The position numbers and the translations under genes were made by a program. This document shows, piece by piece, positions 37,101 to 43,579 of a DNA stretch of 64,000 nucleotides. Below the pieces are notes generated by a model that was not told the DNA's origin, ran no database searches, and worked only from the letters and a program-made list of their open reading frames with translations. Position 1 is the stretch's first letter, and every line of letters starts with the position of its first letter. Source of the DNA: Bombyx mori (taxonomy: Eukaryota > Arthropoda > Insecta > Lepidoptera > Bombycidae); the NCBI RefSeq assembly GCF_030269925.1, contig NC_085112.1, positions 310,001 through 374,000 on the forward strand. Direction: 5' to 3'.

Positions 37101-39175
37101 GCCCATAGACATCTACAACGTAAATGCGCCACCCACCTTGAGATATAAGTTCTAAGGTCTCAGTATAGTTACAACGGCTGTCCCGCCCTTCAAACCGAAA
37201 CGCATCATTGCTTCACGGCAGAAATAGGCAAGGCGGTGGTACCTACCAGTCCGGACTCACAAGAGGTCCTACTATCAGTAATTACGCAAATAATAATTTT
37301 TCGGGTTTGATTTTTATTACACGATGTTATTTCTTCACCGTTGAAGTCAATCGTGAACATTTGTTAAGTACGTATTTCATTAGAAAAATTGGTACCCGCC
37401 ATCGGTGCATCGCTAGATATAAATGCACCGGACGTTTTATTCATTAGGCCACGACGACTTGATATTTACAAATAGTCTGAGTTTTGAGTTAACAAGGTAG
37501 TTAATAGCACAGGGGTAGCTCGCTGGTATTAGAGACTGGAGTTACAAACCTCAGTAGTCTGTTACTACTGCACTGTTACTAATGTTACACGTGACCGAAT
37601 CATCAGACAAATGTCAAACTATTTATTAACAATAACAAATCAAATAATTAATTCAAGGTTTTAACGAATTAAAACTGTCACAGTTTAAGGTATTGTTTAA
37701 TTATGTGTGAACAACCAACAATTAACTTAAAGATAAGTAATTGAGGTAAACAAAATTAAACACTTGTCTATATCAACTGAAGGACTGACTTTTTTCTGGA
37801 AGCTTGGTAGTCTCTCCCACTCCACCCGCATACGTGCCCCCCAAAGACCCACAAGGGGTAACAAATGCGGATGTACGCGTTATAAGGTTTTATTTCTGAC
37901 AACTGTTTTTACAGCTGGTTGAGTGTAGTTAGAGGACGAGTAGTCGATATACTAATGTTCTGAAGGTATTGACGCTTCTCAAACCGTTGCCATCACGTCT
38001 CCTTCGAGTCCGTAATGGGTATTTTCAATAATTTCTCGTCGGTATTGAAAGCAGCTGTATAAAATGCAGCATATTTTTGGCGACAAGCAAAACTTGGGCG
38101 TAGAATTAGAAGTTGGGAACGGTATTTCATTACGTTATTTAATAATTTCAGAAGCTTTATTATATACCTTAAGTTCAATTTTAAAATTTGATAATCTTAG
38201 TATATATAAATCACGGGTCACGTTGTTTGTCCGCGATGGACTCCTAAACTACTTAACCGATTTTAAATTAATTTGCACACCGTGTGCAGTTTGATCCAAC
38301 TTGAAAGATAGGATGGTTTTATTTCAATTAATGGTCGCAATATTTATTAATTAACAATAAAATGATTTCTTATGTTAATTTTTGTTATTAACTGTAAGTT
38401 TCATAAGTCTAAAACAGATGGCGCCTTAAATCAGTTTTTACAGACAATTGTAATACTGTCTGACATTAATATCTCATAGATGGCGCTGTGTTAAAAATAC
38501 CAACGTTTCACATAAGCTACAATTTAATGGCATAAATTCCTCCCGATCCACTAACGGTGCTTTTAGGTACTTCAAGCACCGGTCACCGTTTTCGTCGAAC
38601 CCGTCGCTTGCGACGAAGGGCTCGACGAGTAAATTAACCCTCAGACACAGCCCACTGAGTTTCTCGCCGAATCTTCTCAGTGGGTCGCGTTTCCGATCCG
38701 GTGGTAGATTCTGCGAAGCACGGCTCTTGCTAGGGTTCGTGTTAGCAAAGTCATCAGGTTTGAGCCCCGTGAGCTCACCTACAAACGTTAGGGTTACGCT
38801 GAAATAGCCCCTAAAGCTATCAGCTTAGGTAGGAAAAAAAAAAAAGGCATAAACACCACGTGTTGCTGAGGCTAAAGTATAAGTGAAACTTATTTCTTAG
38901 TAAAGTGAAATCCAATTGTTCTTACTTTGTCAATTTTTGGTATTAGCATAGCCAGCCGCGTGTTATTTAGAAACAAAAACCTTAGCCACAGCAACGTGTG
39001 GCCGGGTCTGCTAGTTATATAATAAATCGTCGACCTTATTACGTCAATTGTAATGGAAATTCGTACTGTTCAGACGTAACTATTTCTATTGATTGTTTCT
39101 TTTCTTTTTTCAGGTGCCATTTTAGTCACCAGCATGCTGCCTCCAGACAAGAGAAAGAAAGAAATAGGGCTGTGA
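15969..39175 (+). CDS. SV2-like MFS transporter (gene B), complete, 10 coding exons
   Basis: Joining 15969-16104, 24990-25151, 25236-25398, 27031-27152, 29087-29322, 31041-31195, 32162-32300, 33687-33964, 36129-36256 and 39114-39175 gives one frame of 526 codons plus stop, with matching phases and GT..AG ends throughout. The product is a 12-helix major facilitator of the SV2/organic-transporter type. Residues 109-118 (GYIADTKGRK) are MFS motif A between helices 2 and 3; YESPKFLVNAGR (239-250) follows helix 6 as in sugar-porter relatives; residues 326-371 form a short non-cytosolic loop with three N-glycosylation sequons (N326, N347, N367); VDLYPTSYRG lies near 456-465. The substrate cannot be told from sequence. 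An acceptor-like TTTCTTCAG just before the ATG suggests an upstream noncoding exon. Gene A is its tandem paralogue. Confidence 0.93.
16478..16720 (+). mobile_element. Jockey-like LINE 3' fragment
   Basis: It matches the jockey-like fragment at 34015-34384: TGCTCTGAGGAATTGTTTGA, GATCCCATCATCTCGGTTTT, TTTCCTGAATGCTATGACAT and the end CACTCACCATCAGGTGGGCC. Frameshifts and an internal deletion are present. Confidence 0.7.
16976..17232 (+). mobile_element. LINE ORF2 3' end (RTE/CR1-like) fragment
   Basis: A frame at about 17008-17205 reads MRREKMHVTRRCMEM, GREGRGRPKKTWMECM and VEMTADRREWKRK, then CADPT and stop. This tail, with RGRPKKTW and a DR.EW motif, follows the reverse transcriptase in many LINEs and is common in insect genomes. 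Only the 3' end is present, inside intron 1 of gene B. Confidence 0.65.
17557..17799 (+). mobile_element. Bm1 SINE, body and tail
   Basis: It opens with TGCTGGTGGTAGGACCTC and ends at CTAAGCAATAAAAAAAAA, with a small deletion after GGGTAGGTAC. The head is missing. Confidence 0.85.
18155..19157 (+). pseudogene. Reverse transcriptase fragment, upstream of insertion
   Basis: It shows NPKLFWSFVKHKRGG, then the finger region with AKGAGPDLIPP at about 18496-18528, after the frameshift NYRPISIL and SDSQHGFRRGR, YTDFSSAFDRV with the first catalytic Asp, TGVPQGSYLGPLLFKIFIND, and LFADDLKIY with the FADD catalytic motif. The order is that of CR1/jockey-type LINE reverse transcriptases. Multiple disabling changes make it inactive. 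Confidence 0.8.
19158..19817 (+). mobile_element. R1-like LINE 3' end inserted in the jockey-like LINE
   Basis: It is flanked by ATCCTA at 19152-19157 and 19818-19823. The first 190 bp encode the C-terminus of an R1-clade ORF2 (LPSVVASMLGDDESWKAML, then ISQKEAARRVRDAQ and a stop at 19345). A GC-rich 3' UTR and a poly(A) run follow. The same 3' UTR occurs at 56003-56306. Confidence 0.82.
19163..19345 (+). pseudogene. R1-clade ORF2 C-terminal fragment
   Basis: About 60 codons ending in TAA. The order LP.VV..ML..D.SW.AM, QKE.A.R.R.. and an Arg-rich end is the conserved tail of R1-type LINE ORF2. Upstream parts are lost by 5' truncation. Confidence 0.7.
19824..20150 (+). pseudogene. Reverse transcriptase fragment, downstream of insertion
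   Basis: The frame resumes after the inserted LINE with QWCRCNSITLNASKCFHI, then DLGVIVDSQLKFTSHI and AAQMLGFLKRNS, the thumb region of CR1/jockey enzymes. Taking out 19158-19817 and one ATCCTA copy returns it to the frame upstream. Confidence 0.78.
20351..21870. other. Intron 1 of gene B, no feature recognised
   Basis: Overlapping frames at 20408-20875 on both strands show no domain. No repeat family of this window was seen. Confidence 0.45.
21872..21967 (+). mobile_element. Jockey-like LINE 3'-UTR fragment
   Basis: GTAGGCAGCGGCTTGGCTCT to CACTCACCATCAGGTGGGCC and a short A-rich tail, as at the end of the copy at 34015-34384. Confidence 0.72.
22238..22645 (+). mobile_element. RTE-like LINE 3' end
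   Basis: It starts ACTAGCTTTTGTCCGCGACA and ends GCTTTATAATATTAGTATAG, with AAATCGGACCAGTAATTCCT and GAGATTAGCGCATTC inside. An inverted copy lies at 61775-62122. The text is common in Lepidoptera; the copy is in intron 1 of gene B. Confidence 0.6.
22660..24980. other. Intron 1 of gene B, no feature recognised
   Basis: About 2.3 kb without recognisable coding content or repeats, up to the polypyrimidine tract of exon 2. Confidence 0.45.
24990..25151 (+). CDS. Gene B exon 2, TM1
   Basis: Residues 46-100, with acceptor ACTATCCAG and donor GTAAGA. It encodes NGRYSIGLMATLSMAALAMA, a first helix, and the DLSQTNILLSMPFVG stretch leading into helix 2. Confidence 0.92.
25236..25398 (+). CDS. Gene B exon 3, TM2, motif A, TM3
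   Basis: Residues 100-154. It contains the MFS motif A sequence GYIADTKGRKTSLL, whose Asp and Arg-Lys set the cytosolic loop 2-3 gate, and a following helix. It ends before GTAAGT in phase 2. The preceding intron is only 84 bp. Confidence 0.93.
25400..26620. other. Intron 3 of gene B, no feature recognised
   Basis: Short antisense frames at 25264-25542 overlap exon 3 and are not genes. The rest is ordinary AT-rich intron. Confidence 0.45.
26625..26962 (+). mobile_element. Bm1 SINE, most of the head missing
   Basis: It begins in the linker (TTCACGATTGACTTCCACGG), then AATTATAATTTGCGTAATCA, CTGGTGGTAGGACCTCTTGG and the body and tail to an A-rich end, in intron 3 of gene B, 70 bp before exon 4. 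Confidence 0.85.
27031..27152 (+). CDS. Gene B exon 4, TM4 region
   Basis: Residues 154-195, entered after TTACCCTCAG and left at GTAAGT. It encodes CSCAQSVTYTLLGESSSETF followed by a membrane segment, equivalent to the YLGEF..xxxR region after helix 4 in the family. Confidence 0.9.
27215..27640 (-). mobile_element. Bm1 SINE, near full length, diverged
   Basis: The tail part (27215-27355) is diverged. From TTACTGCTTCACGGCAGAGA at 27362 it is well kept through the linker to the tRNA-like head with the B box GCGGGATTCGAACACCGG at about 27565 and the A-box region CTTTAGGCCACGATG at 27618. Confidence 0.82.
28330..28560 (+). mobile_element. Jockey-like LINE RT thumb fragment
   Basis: A frame at 28379-28570 reads YKAQVLPRVEYCSHLWAG and QLLPFNSIQKRAVRIV, the segment just before the 3' piece seen at 34015-34384. 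It lies in intron 4 of gene B. Confidence 0.72.
28565..28868. repeat. Foldback: 95-bp inverted repeat with 110-bp loop
   Basis: The arm 28565-28663 is the imperfect reverse complement of 28776-28868; shared stretches include ATAGTTTAAAAAA, ACAAAATACGC, AAAAATCCAA and TAAATTTGAATTA. The structure fits a foldback MITE in intron 4 of gene B. Confidence 0.75.
29087..29322 (+). CDS. Gene B exon 5, TM5-6 and ESPKF motif
   Basis: Residues 195-273. Two hydrophobic segments flank TFTPWRLL, and the second is followed by YESPKFLVNAGRTEEAIEVL, the post-helix-6 motif of sugar-porter-like MFS proteins. The phase-0 donor is GTGAGT. Confidence 0.93.
29496..29605 (-). mobile_element. Jockey-like LINE 3'-UTR fragment
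   Basis: TTTTTATTGCCTCTTTAGGC to GGCCCATCTGATGGTAAGTG and GGACGTAATAAATATCAGGG, inverted relative to the 34 kb copy. In intron 5 of gene B. Confidence 0.65.
29622..29762 (+). mobile_element. Bm1 SINE tail fragment
   Basis: From GTAACTATACTGAGACC to AAAGCAATAAAAATAAA; only the last third of the element. Confidence 0.82.
29763..30515. other. Intron 5 of gene B, no clear feature
   Basis: A 103-codon frame at 29873-30184 shows no domain. GCGTCTTATTCTTTAGGGCA near 30238 looks like a decayed Bm1 head. Confidence 0.35.
30519..30705 (-). mobile_element. Bm1 SINE fragment
   Basis: Inverted tail and body from TGGCTTACCGGACCCCATAG to TGGTGGTACCTACC, diverged at the ends. Confidence 0.75.
31041..31195 (+). 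CDS. Gene B exon 6, central cytosolic loop and TM7 start
   Basis: Residues 274-325. It encodes a charged central loop (VKKIFLEEEGNEKHKDQSLL) and then FKPPLLTRSIQLYFLTAVIY at the start of helix 7. The acceptor follows a poly(T) run. Confidence 0.92.
31503..31662 (-). mobile_element. Jockey-like LINE 3'-UTR fragment
   Basis: TTTTATTGCCCTTGTAGGC, GGCCCACCTGATGGTGAGTG, GACTTCAGCAATGCCAGGGG and CACAAGCCTCGTTTGAAGAA match the inverse of the 34 kb copy. In intron 6 of gene B. Confidence 0.75.
31738..31860 (-). repeat. LINE-tail-like repeat, family C
   Basis: A (TTTA)n run is followed by ACACTTCATGTAAAATTTAC, CGGACTTAATACCTAAGGCC and CTCTACCAGTCAACCAAAGG. The same order recurs at 44843-44950, including the tetranucleotide run, so it is a dispersed family, probably an inverted LINE 3' end. 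Confidence 0.6.
32162..32300 (+). CDS. Gene B exon 7, non-cytosolic loop
   Basis: Residues 325-371. It carries FMWFPFLAEKF and the loop between helices 7 and 8 with sequons at N326, N347 and N367 and a Cys at 358 that may pair with Cys 374 of exon 8. The loop is much shorter than in vertebrate SV2. Confidence 0.9.
32461..32552 (-). mobile_element. Bm1 tail, left arm of inverted pair
   Basis: Inverted Bm1 tail from poly(T) to about ACAACGTAAATGC. It is complementary to 32688-32775. Confidence 0.82.
32553..32776 (+). mobile_element. Bm1 body and tail, right arm of inverted pair
   Basis: From TGAATCTGCGCGGGTAGGTA to CTAAGTAATAAAAAT. With the preceding copy it makes a stem of about 88 bp, in intron 7 of gene B. 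Confidence 0.84.
32777..33210. other. Intron 7 of gene B, no feature recognised
   Basis: AT-rich intron sequence between two Bm1 copies. Confidence 0.45.
33212..33650 (-). mobile_element. Bm1 SINE, full length
   Basis: A complete inverted copy: poly(T), tail, body, linker and the tRNA-like head with the B box GCGGGATTCGAACACCGG near 33583 and the A-box region CCTTTAGGCCACGAGG at 33631. It ends 36 bp before exon 8 of gene B. Confidence 0.9.
33687..33964 (+). CDS. Gene B exon 8, TM8-10
   Basis: Residues 372-464. Three membrane segments are separated by TKFARRKKLL, a second-half counterpart of motif A, and by AVTVMENM; it ends DLYPTSYR as gene A does at base 137. The donor is GTGAGC in phase 2. 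Confidence 0.93.
34015..34384 (+). mobile_element. Jockey-like LINE 3' end with ORF2 tail
   Basis: The best copy of this family here. It encodes FHGECSEQLFEMIPASRFYH, STVRFQRSFLPHTIRLWNEL and STVFPERYDMFFFKRGLWRV in one frame to about 34326, then a 3' UTR ending in a poly(A) run. This is the conserved tail after the reverse transcriptase in jockey-type LINEs. In intron 8 of gene B, 50 bp after exon 8. Confidence 0.8.
34670..34745 (-). mobile_element. R1-like LINE 3'-UTR scrap
   Basis: CCGCTGGATTAGAACCAGC near 34708 is the inverse of the GCTGGTTCTGATCCAGCGGGG stretch in the R1-like 3' UTR at 19480-19501. Confidence 0.45.
34868..35183. mobile_element. hAT-type MITE with perfect 15-bp TIRs
   Basis: It starts CAGCGGTCGGGGAAC and ends with its exact reverse complement. 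The flanking octamers ACACAGAG and ACATTGAG agree at six of eight bases, as for an old 8-bp target duplication. It has no coding capacity. A piece beginning GAAGTGAAACTTCTTTAG at 34970, also found inverted at 55785-55830, lies inside. In intron 8 of gene B. Confidence 0.8.
35190..36120. other. Intron 8 of gene B, no feature recognised
   Basis: AT-rich intron without recognised repeats up to the exon 9 acceptor. Confidence 0.45.
36129..36256 (+). CDS. Gene B exon 9, TM11-12
   Basis: Residues 464-507. GMAACLGVMVARASALGG and GAFMLSHCSITFYG form the last two helices. It has the same length (128 nt) and phases as the gene A exon at 963-1090. If unspliced it would stop after 16 more codons. Confidence 0.93.
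36257..37020. other. Intron 9 of gene B, AT-rich
   Basis: No feature was recognised; a run of TTATTATTATTATACTTG-like repeats lies near 36900-36940. Confidence 0.45.
37025..37455 (-). mobile_element. Bm1 SINE, near full length, with likely TSD
   Basis: Inverted copy from poly(T) to GGCCACGACGAC; a short deletion removes part of the B-box region near 37400. TTGATAT stands at both edges (37012-37018 and 37459-37465), a likely 7-bp target duplication. In intron 9 of gene B. Confidence 0.87.
37466..38190. other. Intron 9 of gene B, no feature recognised
   Basis: No coding or repeat signal was recognised. Confidence 0.4.
38191..39013 (-). mobile_element. RTE-like repeat interrupted by family B LINE
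   Basis: It begins with ATAAATCACGGGTCACGTTG and CTAAACTACTTAACCGATTT and ends GTGTGGCCGGGTCTGCTAGT, the inverse of the usual ACTAGCAGACCCGGCCACRC start in Lepidoptera. A LINE copy at 38537-38845 splits it. Confidence 0.6.
38537..38845 (+). mobile_element. LINE 3' end, family B, with 8-bp TSD
   Basis: Flanked by GGCATAAA at 38529-38536 and 38846-38853. It runs from TTCCTCCCGATCCACTAACG through the CCCGTCGCTTGCGACGAAGG hairpin and TAGATTCTGCGAAGCACGGC to GCTTAGGTAGG and a poly(A) of about 13. The tail and target duplication prove retroposition and fix the orientation of this family. Confidence 0.83.
39114..39175 (+). CDS. Gene B exon 10, C-terminal tail and stop
   Basis: Residues 507-526, after a long pyrimidine tract and CAG. 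It encodes AILVTSMLPPDKRKKEIGL and TGA. LPPDKR-type ends are usual for the family. Confidence 0.9.
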
Positions 39176-39289
39176 AGAGATTCAGTGGTAATTAATTATG
39201 TTGCGCGCTTTGAAGCTAGTCGGATCGACATTATTGTGTATACTACGTTAGGATAGTGATAATTAGATTAGTTTTAGTTACTAAAAGTT

Positions 39290-39295
39290 ATTAAA
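39290..39295 (+). terminator. Possible poly(A) signal of gene B
   Basis: ATTAAA, a common variant of AATAAA, lies 115 bp after the stop codon and is followed by T-rich sequence. It is the first such hexamer after the stop. Confidence 0.45.
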
Positions 39296-39461
39296 GTATA
39301 TTTTTTCTATTTAAATTGGTTTTATTTCATTAACAACCCAAGTATTCTCTGCTTAGCAGCGACTTATCATCTGACCGAGATAATTATAGTTTTCGAACAA
39401 AACTTTAACCAACTGAAGAGGATATTTGGATTGTTATAATTAAAAACTCGAATTAACGCCT

Positions 39462-39745
39462 TTTTAGCCTATGAGACTATTCCAGCTACGCTGTGACTGG
39501 TAGTTGAGCTTACGGGGCTCAACCTGAGAGACTGTACTAGCACTGGCCCTAGCAAAAGCAGTGCATTGCAGAATGTAACACCGGATCGGAATCGCGACCC
39601 ACTGAGAACATCCGGCGAGAAACTCAATGGGTGGTTTCTATGGGTTAGTTTACATGCTGATCTCTTCACTCAAAACACCGAGAGTGGATCTGGGGGATCT
39701 GACAAGACATGTTTCCGGCGACGGCGCCTTCGCGTTGCCCTATCA
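39462..39745 (-). mobile_element. LINE 3' fragment, family B
   Basis: CGGGGCTCAACCTGAGAGAC, CACTGGCCCTAGCAAAAGCA and GAATCGCGACCCACTGAGAA match the inverse of the family; GGATCTGACAAGACATG near 39690 extends it as in the copy at 41448-41640. Confidence 0.65.
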
Positions 39746-40689
39746 CCTTATTGTGTTGCTCCGCTTTGTCGAAGTAGCGTTCTGACAGTACCTTAAGGTA
39801 CTTACGTATCGGTACTTAATTTAGATCCTCGTAAAGGCATTGTCGGCTTTGGGTGACTTGGAGAGAGTTTTTGTGTATGCTGGCCTCGTGAGCGAACACT
39901 ACACTTGTATAGGCATGAAAGAGCGTAAGCAAGTTTTGTAGAGTGTCACCTTGTTACGAAGTGGTGTACTCGTATCGAGCGATGCTACTATGCCGATGTT
40001 CAAGGCACTTAATTTTTTTTCTAATGACAAAAAGTAAACGAAGTGCTAGAACAAAAAGACCTAGGAGAATCCGTTTATGGTATTTCGTGTCGGAGTCAAA
40101 TGGAATATGGAGAAACTAATCTGTAAAAACGTGTGATGAACTCAGCTGTTTAAAATAGGAGCTCTACACCAGTGGAGCGTAGAGGGTTGTGCCATGAGAA
40201 AGTGGAGATGACGAGACCCTTGCAAACAGCTCTTTAGATCACACCGCGTGGAGCCTACCGTATAAAACACATTCGAAGTTGTATTTGCATTTCAATTGCT
40301 GCTTTTCAAACCGAAGGCATGACTACTTTGTAGCATAAGTGGACAACGCCGTGGCAGCAGCCGAATCAGGTAAAATTTTGGTAAACATAATAATTAAAAC
40401 TAGTTTCTTCTTGTATTTGTTCTTATTAATTTTATCCTGTTTTGAAAAAAAAACGTGTCCGGACAAACAAGTCAGATCTGCGAATTTTCATACTTGGTAT
40501 AAAAACAAAAAAAAAATGCTTCTGAGACACAAAAAATAAAATGGTCTTTAAAATTTATTACTGGAATTTTGCACGAGGTAGATGTACGTCCTCACGGTTC
40601 ACCTAACCTAAGGTGTTTACCGGAGCAAAAAGACATCGCGGCGTGAATTCCTCCACCCACACTACCTTTTTTTCACTACTTTACCTTAC
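39746..40689. other. Intergenic between genes B and C
   Basis: No gene or repeat was recognised; a frame at 40339-40539 is AT-rich with homopolymers and no domain. Confidence 0.4.
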
Positions 40690-40850
40690 TTTTTTTTGTT
40701 TATTACCCTTGTAGCGGGCTAGTGGCCCACTTGATGGTGAGTTACCGTCGCCCATGGACTTCAGCGATGTCAGGGGCAGAGCCAAGCCACTGTTTACCGT
40801 TGAGCACTTTCCACAAGTTTCGTTTGAAGAACGTCATGTCACAGTGCTCT
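40690..40850 (-). mobile_element. Jockey-like LINE 3' fragment
   Basis: TTTATTACCCTTGTAGCGGG, ACTTCAGCGATGTCAGGGGC and CAAGTTTCGTTTGAAGAACG are the inverse of the 34 kb copy. It abuts a family B copy at 40851. Confidence 0.72.
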
Positions 40851-41640
40851 TTTTTTCCTACCTACGCTGATGGCTTAGAGATACCATATCAGTGTCACAG
40901 GGCTAGTAGGTGAGCTCATGGGGCTCAAATCTGACGTTGTTGCTAACACGAACTCTAGCAAGAGCCGTGCTTCGTAGAATCTACCACCGAATCGTCGTGG
41001 CCTAAAGGATAAGACGTCCGGTGCATTCGTATATAGCGATGCACCGGTGTTCGAATCCCGCAGGCGGGTACCAATTTTTCTAATGAAATACGTACTTAAC
41101 AATTGTTCACGATTGACTTCCACTGTGAAGGAATAACATCGTGTAATAAAAATCAAACCCGCAAAATTATAATTTGCGTAATCACTGGTGGTAGGACCTC
41201 TTGTGAGTCCGCACGGGTAGGTACCACCGCCCTGCCTATTTCTGCCGTGAAGCAGTAATGCGTTTCGGTTTGAAGGGTGGGGCAGCCATTGTAACTATAC
41301 TGAGACCTTAGAGCTTATACCTCAAGGTATGTGGCGCATTTACGTCGTAGATGTCTATGGGTTCCAGTAACCACTTAACACCAGGTGGACTGTGAGCTCG
41401 TCCACACATCTAGGCAATAAATAAATAAATAAATAAATAAAAAAGAAGAATCGGAAACGCGATTCACTGAGAAGATCCGGCAAGAAACTCAGTGGGTTAC
41501 TGTGTCTATGGGTTAATGTACTCGCGGAGCCCTTCGTCGCAAGCGACGGGTTCGACGAGAACGATGACCGGTGCTTGGGGTAGCTAAAATCACCGTTATT
41601 GGGTCGGGAGGATCCGAGATGACGTGTTTTTTTTGCGACG
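40851..41640 (-). mobile_element. LINE 3' end, family B, split by Bm1
   Basis: The left part, 40851-40994, starts TTTTTTTCCTACCTACGCTG; the right part, 41448-41640, continues GAATCGGAAACGCGATTCAC. The Bm1 at 40995-41447 lies between with a GAATCG duplication. Confidence 0.78.
40995..41447 (+). mobile_element. Bm1 SINE, full length, with TSD
   Basis: The reference copy of this window. The tRNA-derived head has an A-box region TGGCCTAAAGG at about 40999 and a B-box region GTGTTCGAATCCCGC at about 41047, an internal RNA polymerase III promoter. The linker, body and tail follow and it ends in an (AAAT)n run. GAATCG flanks both sides (40989-40994 and 41448-41453). Confidence 0.93.
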
Positions 41641-41708
41641 TCGACTGTGTACCATTCGGTCCACAGGATCAGCTATGTAGTAACCGGTCACAGTGCTCGG
41701 GAAACCCC

Positions 41709-41889
41709 GCGAGCGGAGCTCATTCCGAAGCCGGATGGTACGTTGCAAAAAAGGTCTGTGGAAACGCACTGTGAATGAACGCAGTGGCTCCAGGTAGTAT
41801 GGATGAACTCTACTCTAGTGGCGGACGGTGCGATGGCAAAAACGAGATGATGGGATCATCCCAAACCATTCCTCAGAGCACTCCCCACT
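41709..41889 (-). mobile_element. Jockey-like LINE 3' fragment
   Basis: CAGTGGCTCCAGGTAGTATG, CGGACGGTGCGATGGCAAAA, GATGATGGGATCATCCC and CCTCAGAGCACTCCCCA are the inverse of the ECSEE..IPSSRF..RTVRH segment of the jockey-like ORF2. Confidence 0.72.
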
Positions 41890-41994
41890 TACTTCACTCA
41901 ATGAGGTCGAAATTTTAATGCTCTTGAATGATCGTAATATAAATAAAATAGTAATGTATGATTCTCTGGCTACAGAAAAAGCCAAGATGATGAC

Positions 41995-42207
41995 TACCCG
42001 TGCAGACTTATAGTCCGCCGTATCAACAGGAATTATGAAAACACTATTATTTGTGGGTTTAATTTTATTATACCATCTTATCCCTTCATCGTGGAAGTCA
42101 ATCGTGAGCATGTATTAAGTACGTATTTCGTTAGATCAATTGGTATCCACCTGCGGGATACCACCGCCGGCATAGCTACATCACTCGATACGAATGCACC
42201 GGGTTTG
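41995..42207 (-). mobile_element. Bm1 head and linker, diverged
   Basis: ACTACCCGTGCAGACTTATA, TTCATCGTGGAAGTCAATCG, AGTACGTATTTCGTTAG and CCACCTGCGGGATACCACCG, then ACGAATGCACCGGG. Confidence 0.72.
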
Positions 42208-43160
42208 TTATGTTTGAAGTTAATGACACTTCAGTTTTGAACATTCAATATTTTTCGTAAATAATTAATCTGAATGGCGAGATTTATCTATGCTGTAATT
42301 ATTAATTTATGTTTTTTTTGTTTATTTTTAACGACTTAAAGAATATATTTTTCTATTGTTTTAATTAAATTTAATTGAATGCTTTGTCGTTCAGCTATAA
42401 GATAGTTCTAAATAGAAGGCGAAAGAGCATCGAACTTACCTGACGGTGAGTGGACCCCGTGGGTGACATCCGACAGTACTGAGCGGGACTCAGCCGTCTG
42501 TCAGATCGACGGACAACGAGAAAGGATATTCAGGACATGTTATGATAAATAGCCACCAAGAACATCCGAGCTATGTATAATAGATTGTTTCACAACATAA
42601 TAGTTTGACACGGCGGTCGAAATACATGTGTTGTGAAAAAAATATTTTTTTTATCAATTGTTTTTAATTATTTTAAGTGAAACTTCACACTTTTTTAATT
42701 TGTATAAAATAAGACAGTTTTCATTATTTCTAGTTTATTTTTGAATGTAAGTACGTATACTCGTTTTAGTTACTTATTCTCATTTTTTATTTTCAATATT
42801 CTAGTTATTTTCATTTTTTATTTATGAATCGAAGACATCATTGGCTGTTTATTAGTCCGTACACGAGATGTTTCGTAAGATAGCTCAGCCAAAATGTTAT
42901 TTTCCATAGATTTACTTTAATTAAAACGATTTTAAACAAAATAACATACTTTCGCGACTCTTAGACATCGTTAAAACTACTCAAAATATAGAAATATTTC
43001 ACAATTTTCGTGTCAAACAGTCCAAGAAAATATTTTATTTCAATTCGTTAAATTAATTATTAAAACATTTAATTGTTGACCTTTTAACTGCTCAGATATT
43101 TTGTTTTATTTTATTTTGTAATGTTTTATATGAATCTTCAGTAAAGCGGATTTCATAATA
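42208..43160. other. Intergenic AT-rich DNA
   Basis: No gene was recognised. TTTTAAGTGAAACTTCACAC at 42674 shares the AAGTGAAACTTC word with the Helitron-like termini but without further support. Confidence 0.4.
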
Positions 43161-43163
43161 TAG

Positions 43164-43249
43164 TCGTGGCCTAAAGGATAAGACGTCCGGTGCATTCGTA
43201 TCTCTAGCGATGCAATGGTGTTCGAATCCCGTAGGCGGGTACCAATTTT
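43164..43249 (+). mobile_element. Bm1 head fragment
   Basis: Only the tRNA-like head: TCGTGGCCTAAAGGATAAGA, CGATGCAATGGTGTTCGAAT, CCCGTAGGCGGGTACCAATT. It looks like a tRNA gene but is the SINE head. Confidence 0.8.
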
Positions 43250-43387
43250 TTTATTCCTCTATTTTAAAAACTTTCTCTTTGATTTATTTGTGTTTAATTT
43301 TTCCTGTTACATCTGATGAGAAATTCGGAGGCTTCGTCATCTCGCGTGGTGGCGACATCAACTGGCCACTGAGATCGTCTGACTTAA

Positions 43388-43579
43388 CACCACAGCCCAC
43401 TGAGTTTCTCACCGGATCTTCTCAGTGTGTAGCGTTTCCGATCCGGTGGTAGATTCTGCGAAGCACTGCACTTGCTAGGGCCAGTGTTAGCAACACTCCG
43501 ATTTGAGCCCCGTGAGCTCACCTACACGTCAAGGAGAAGCTGAAATAGCCTCTTAAGGCTATCAGCATAGGTAGGAAAA
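43388..43579 (+). mobile_element. LINE 3' end, family B
   Basis: From CACAGCCCACTGAGTTTCTC to CTATCAGCATAGGTAGG and a short poly(A). Confidence 0.75.

Noticed and set aside
41040..41065. tRNA gene-like A and B boxes (also near 27570, 33583, 43215, 61433 and 63070)
   Set aside because: They are the tRNA-derived heads of Bm1 copies and are followed by the SINE linker; no cloverleaf with a proper acceptor stem was seen.
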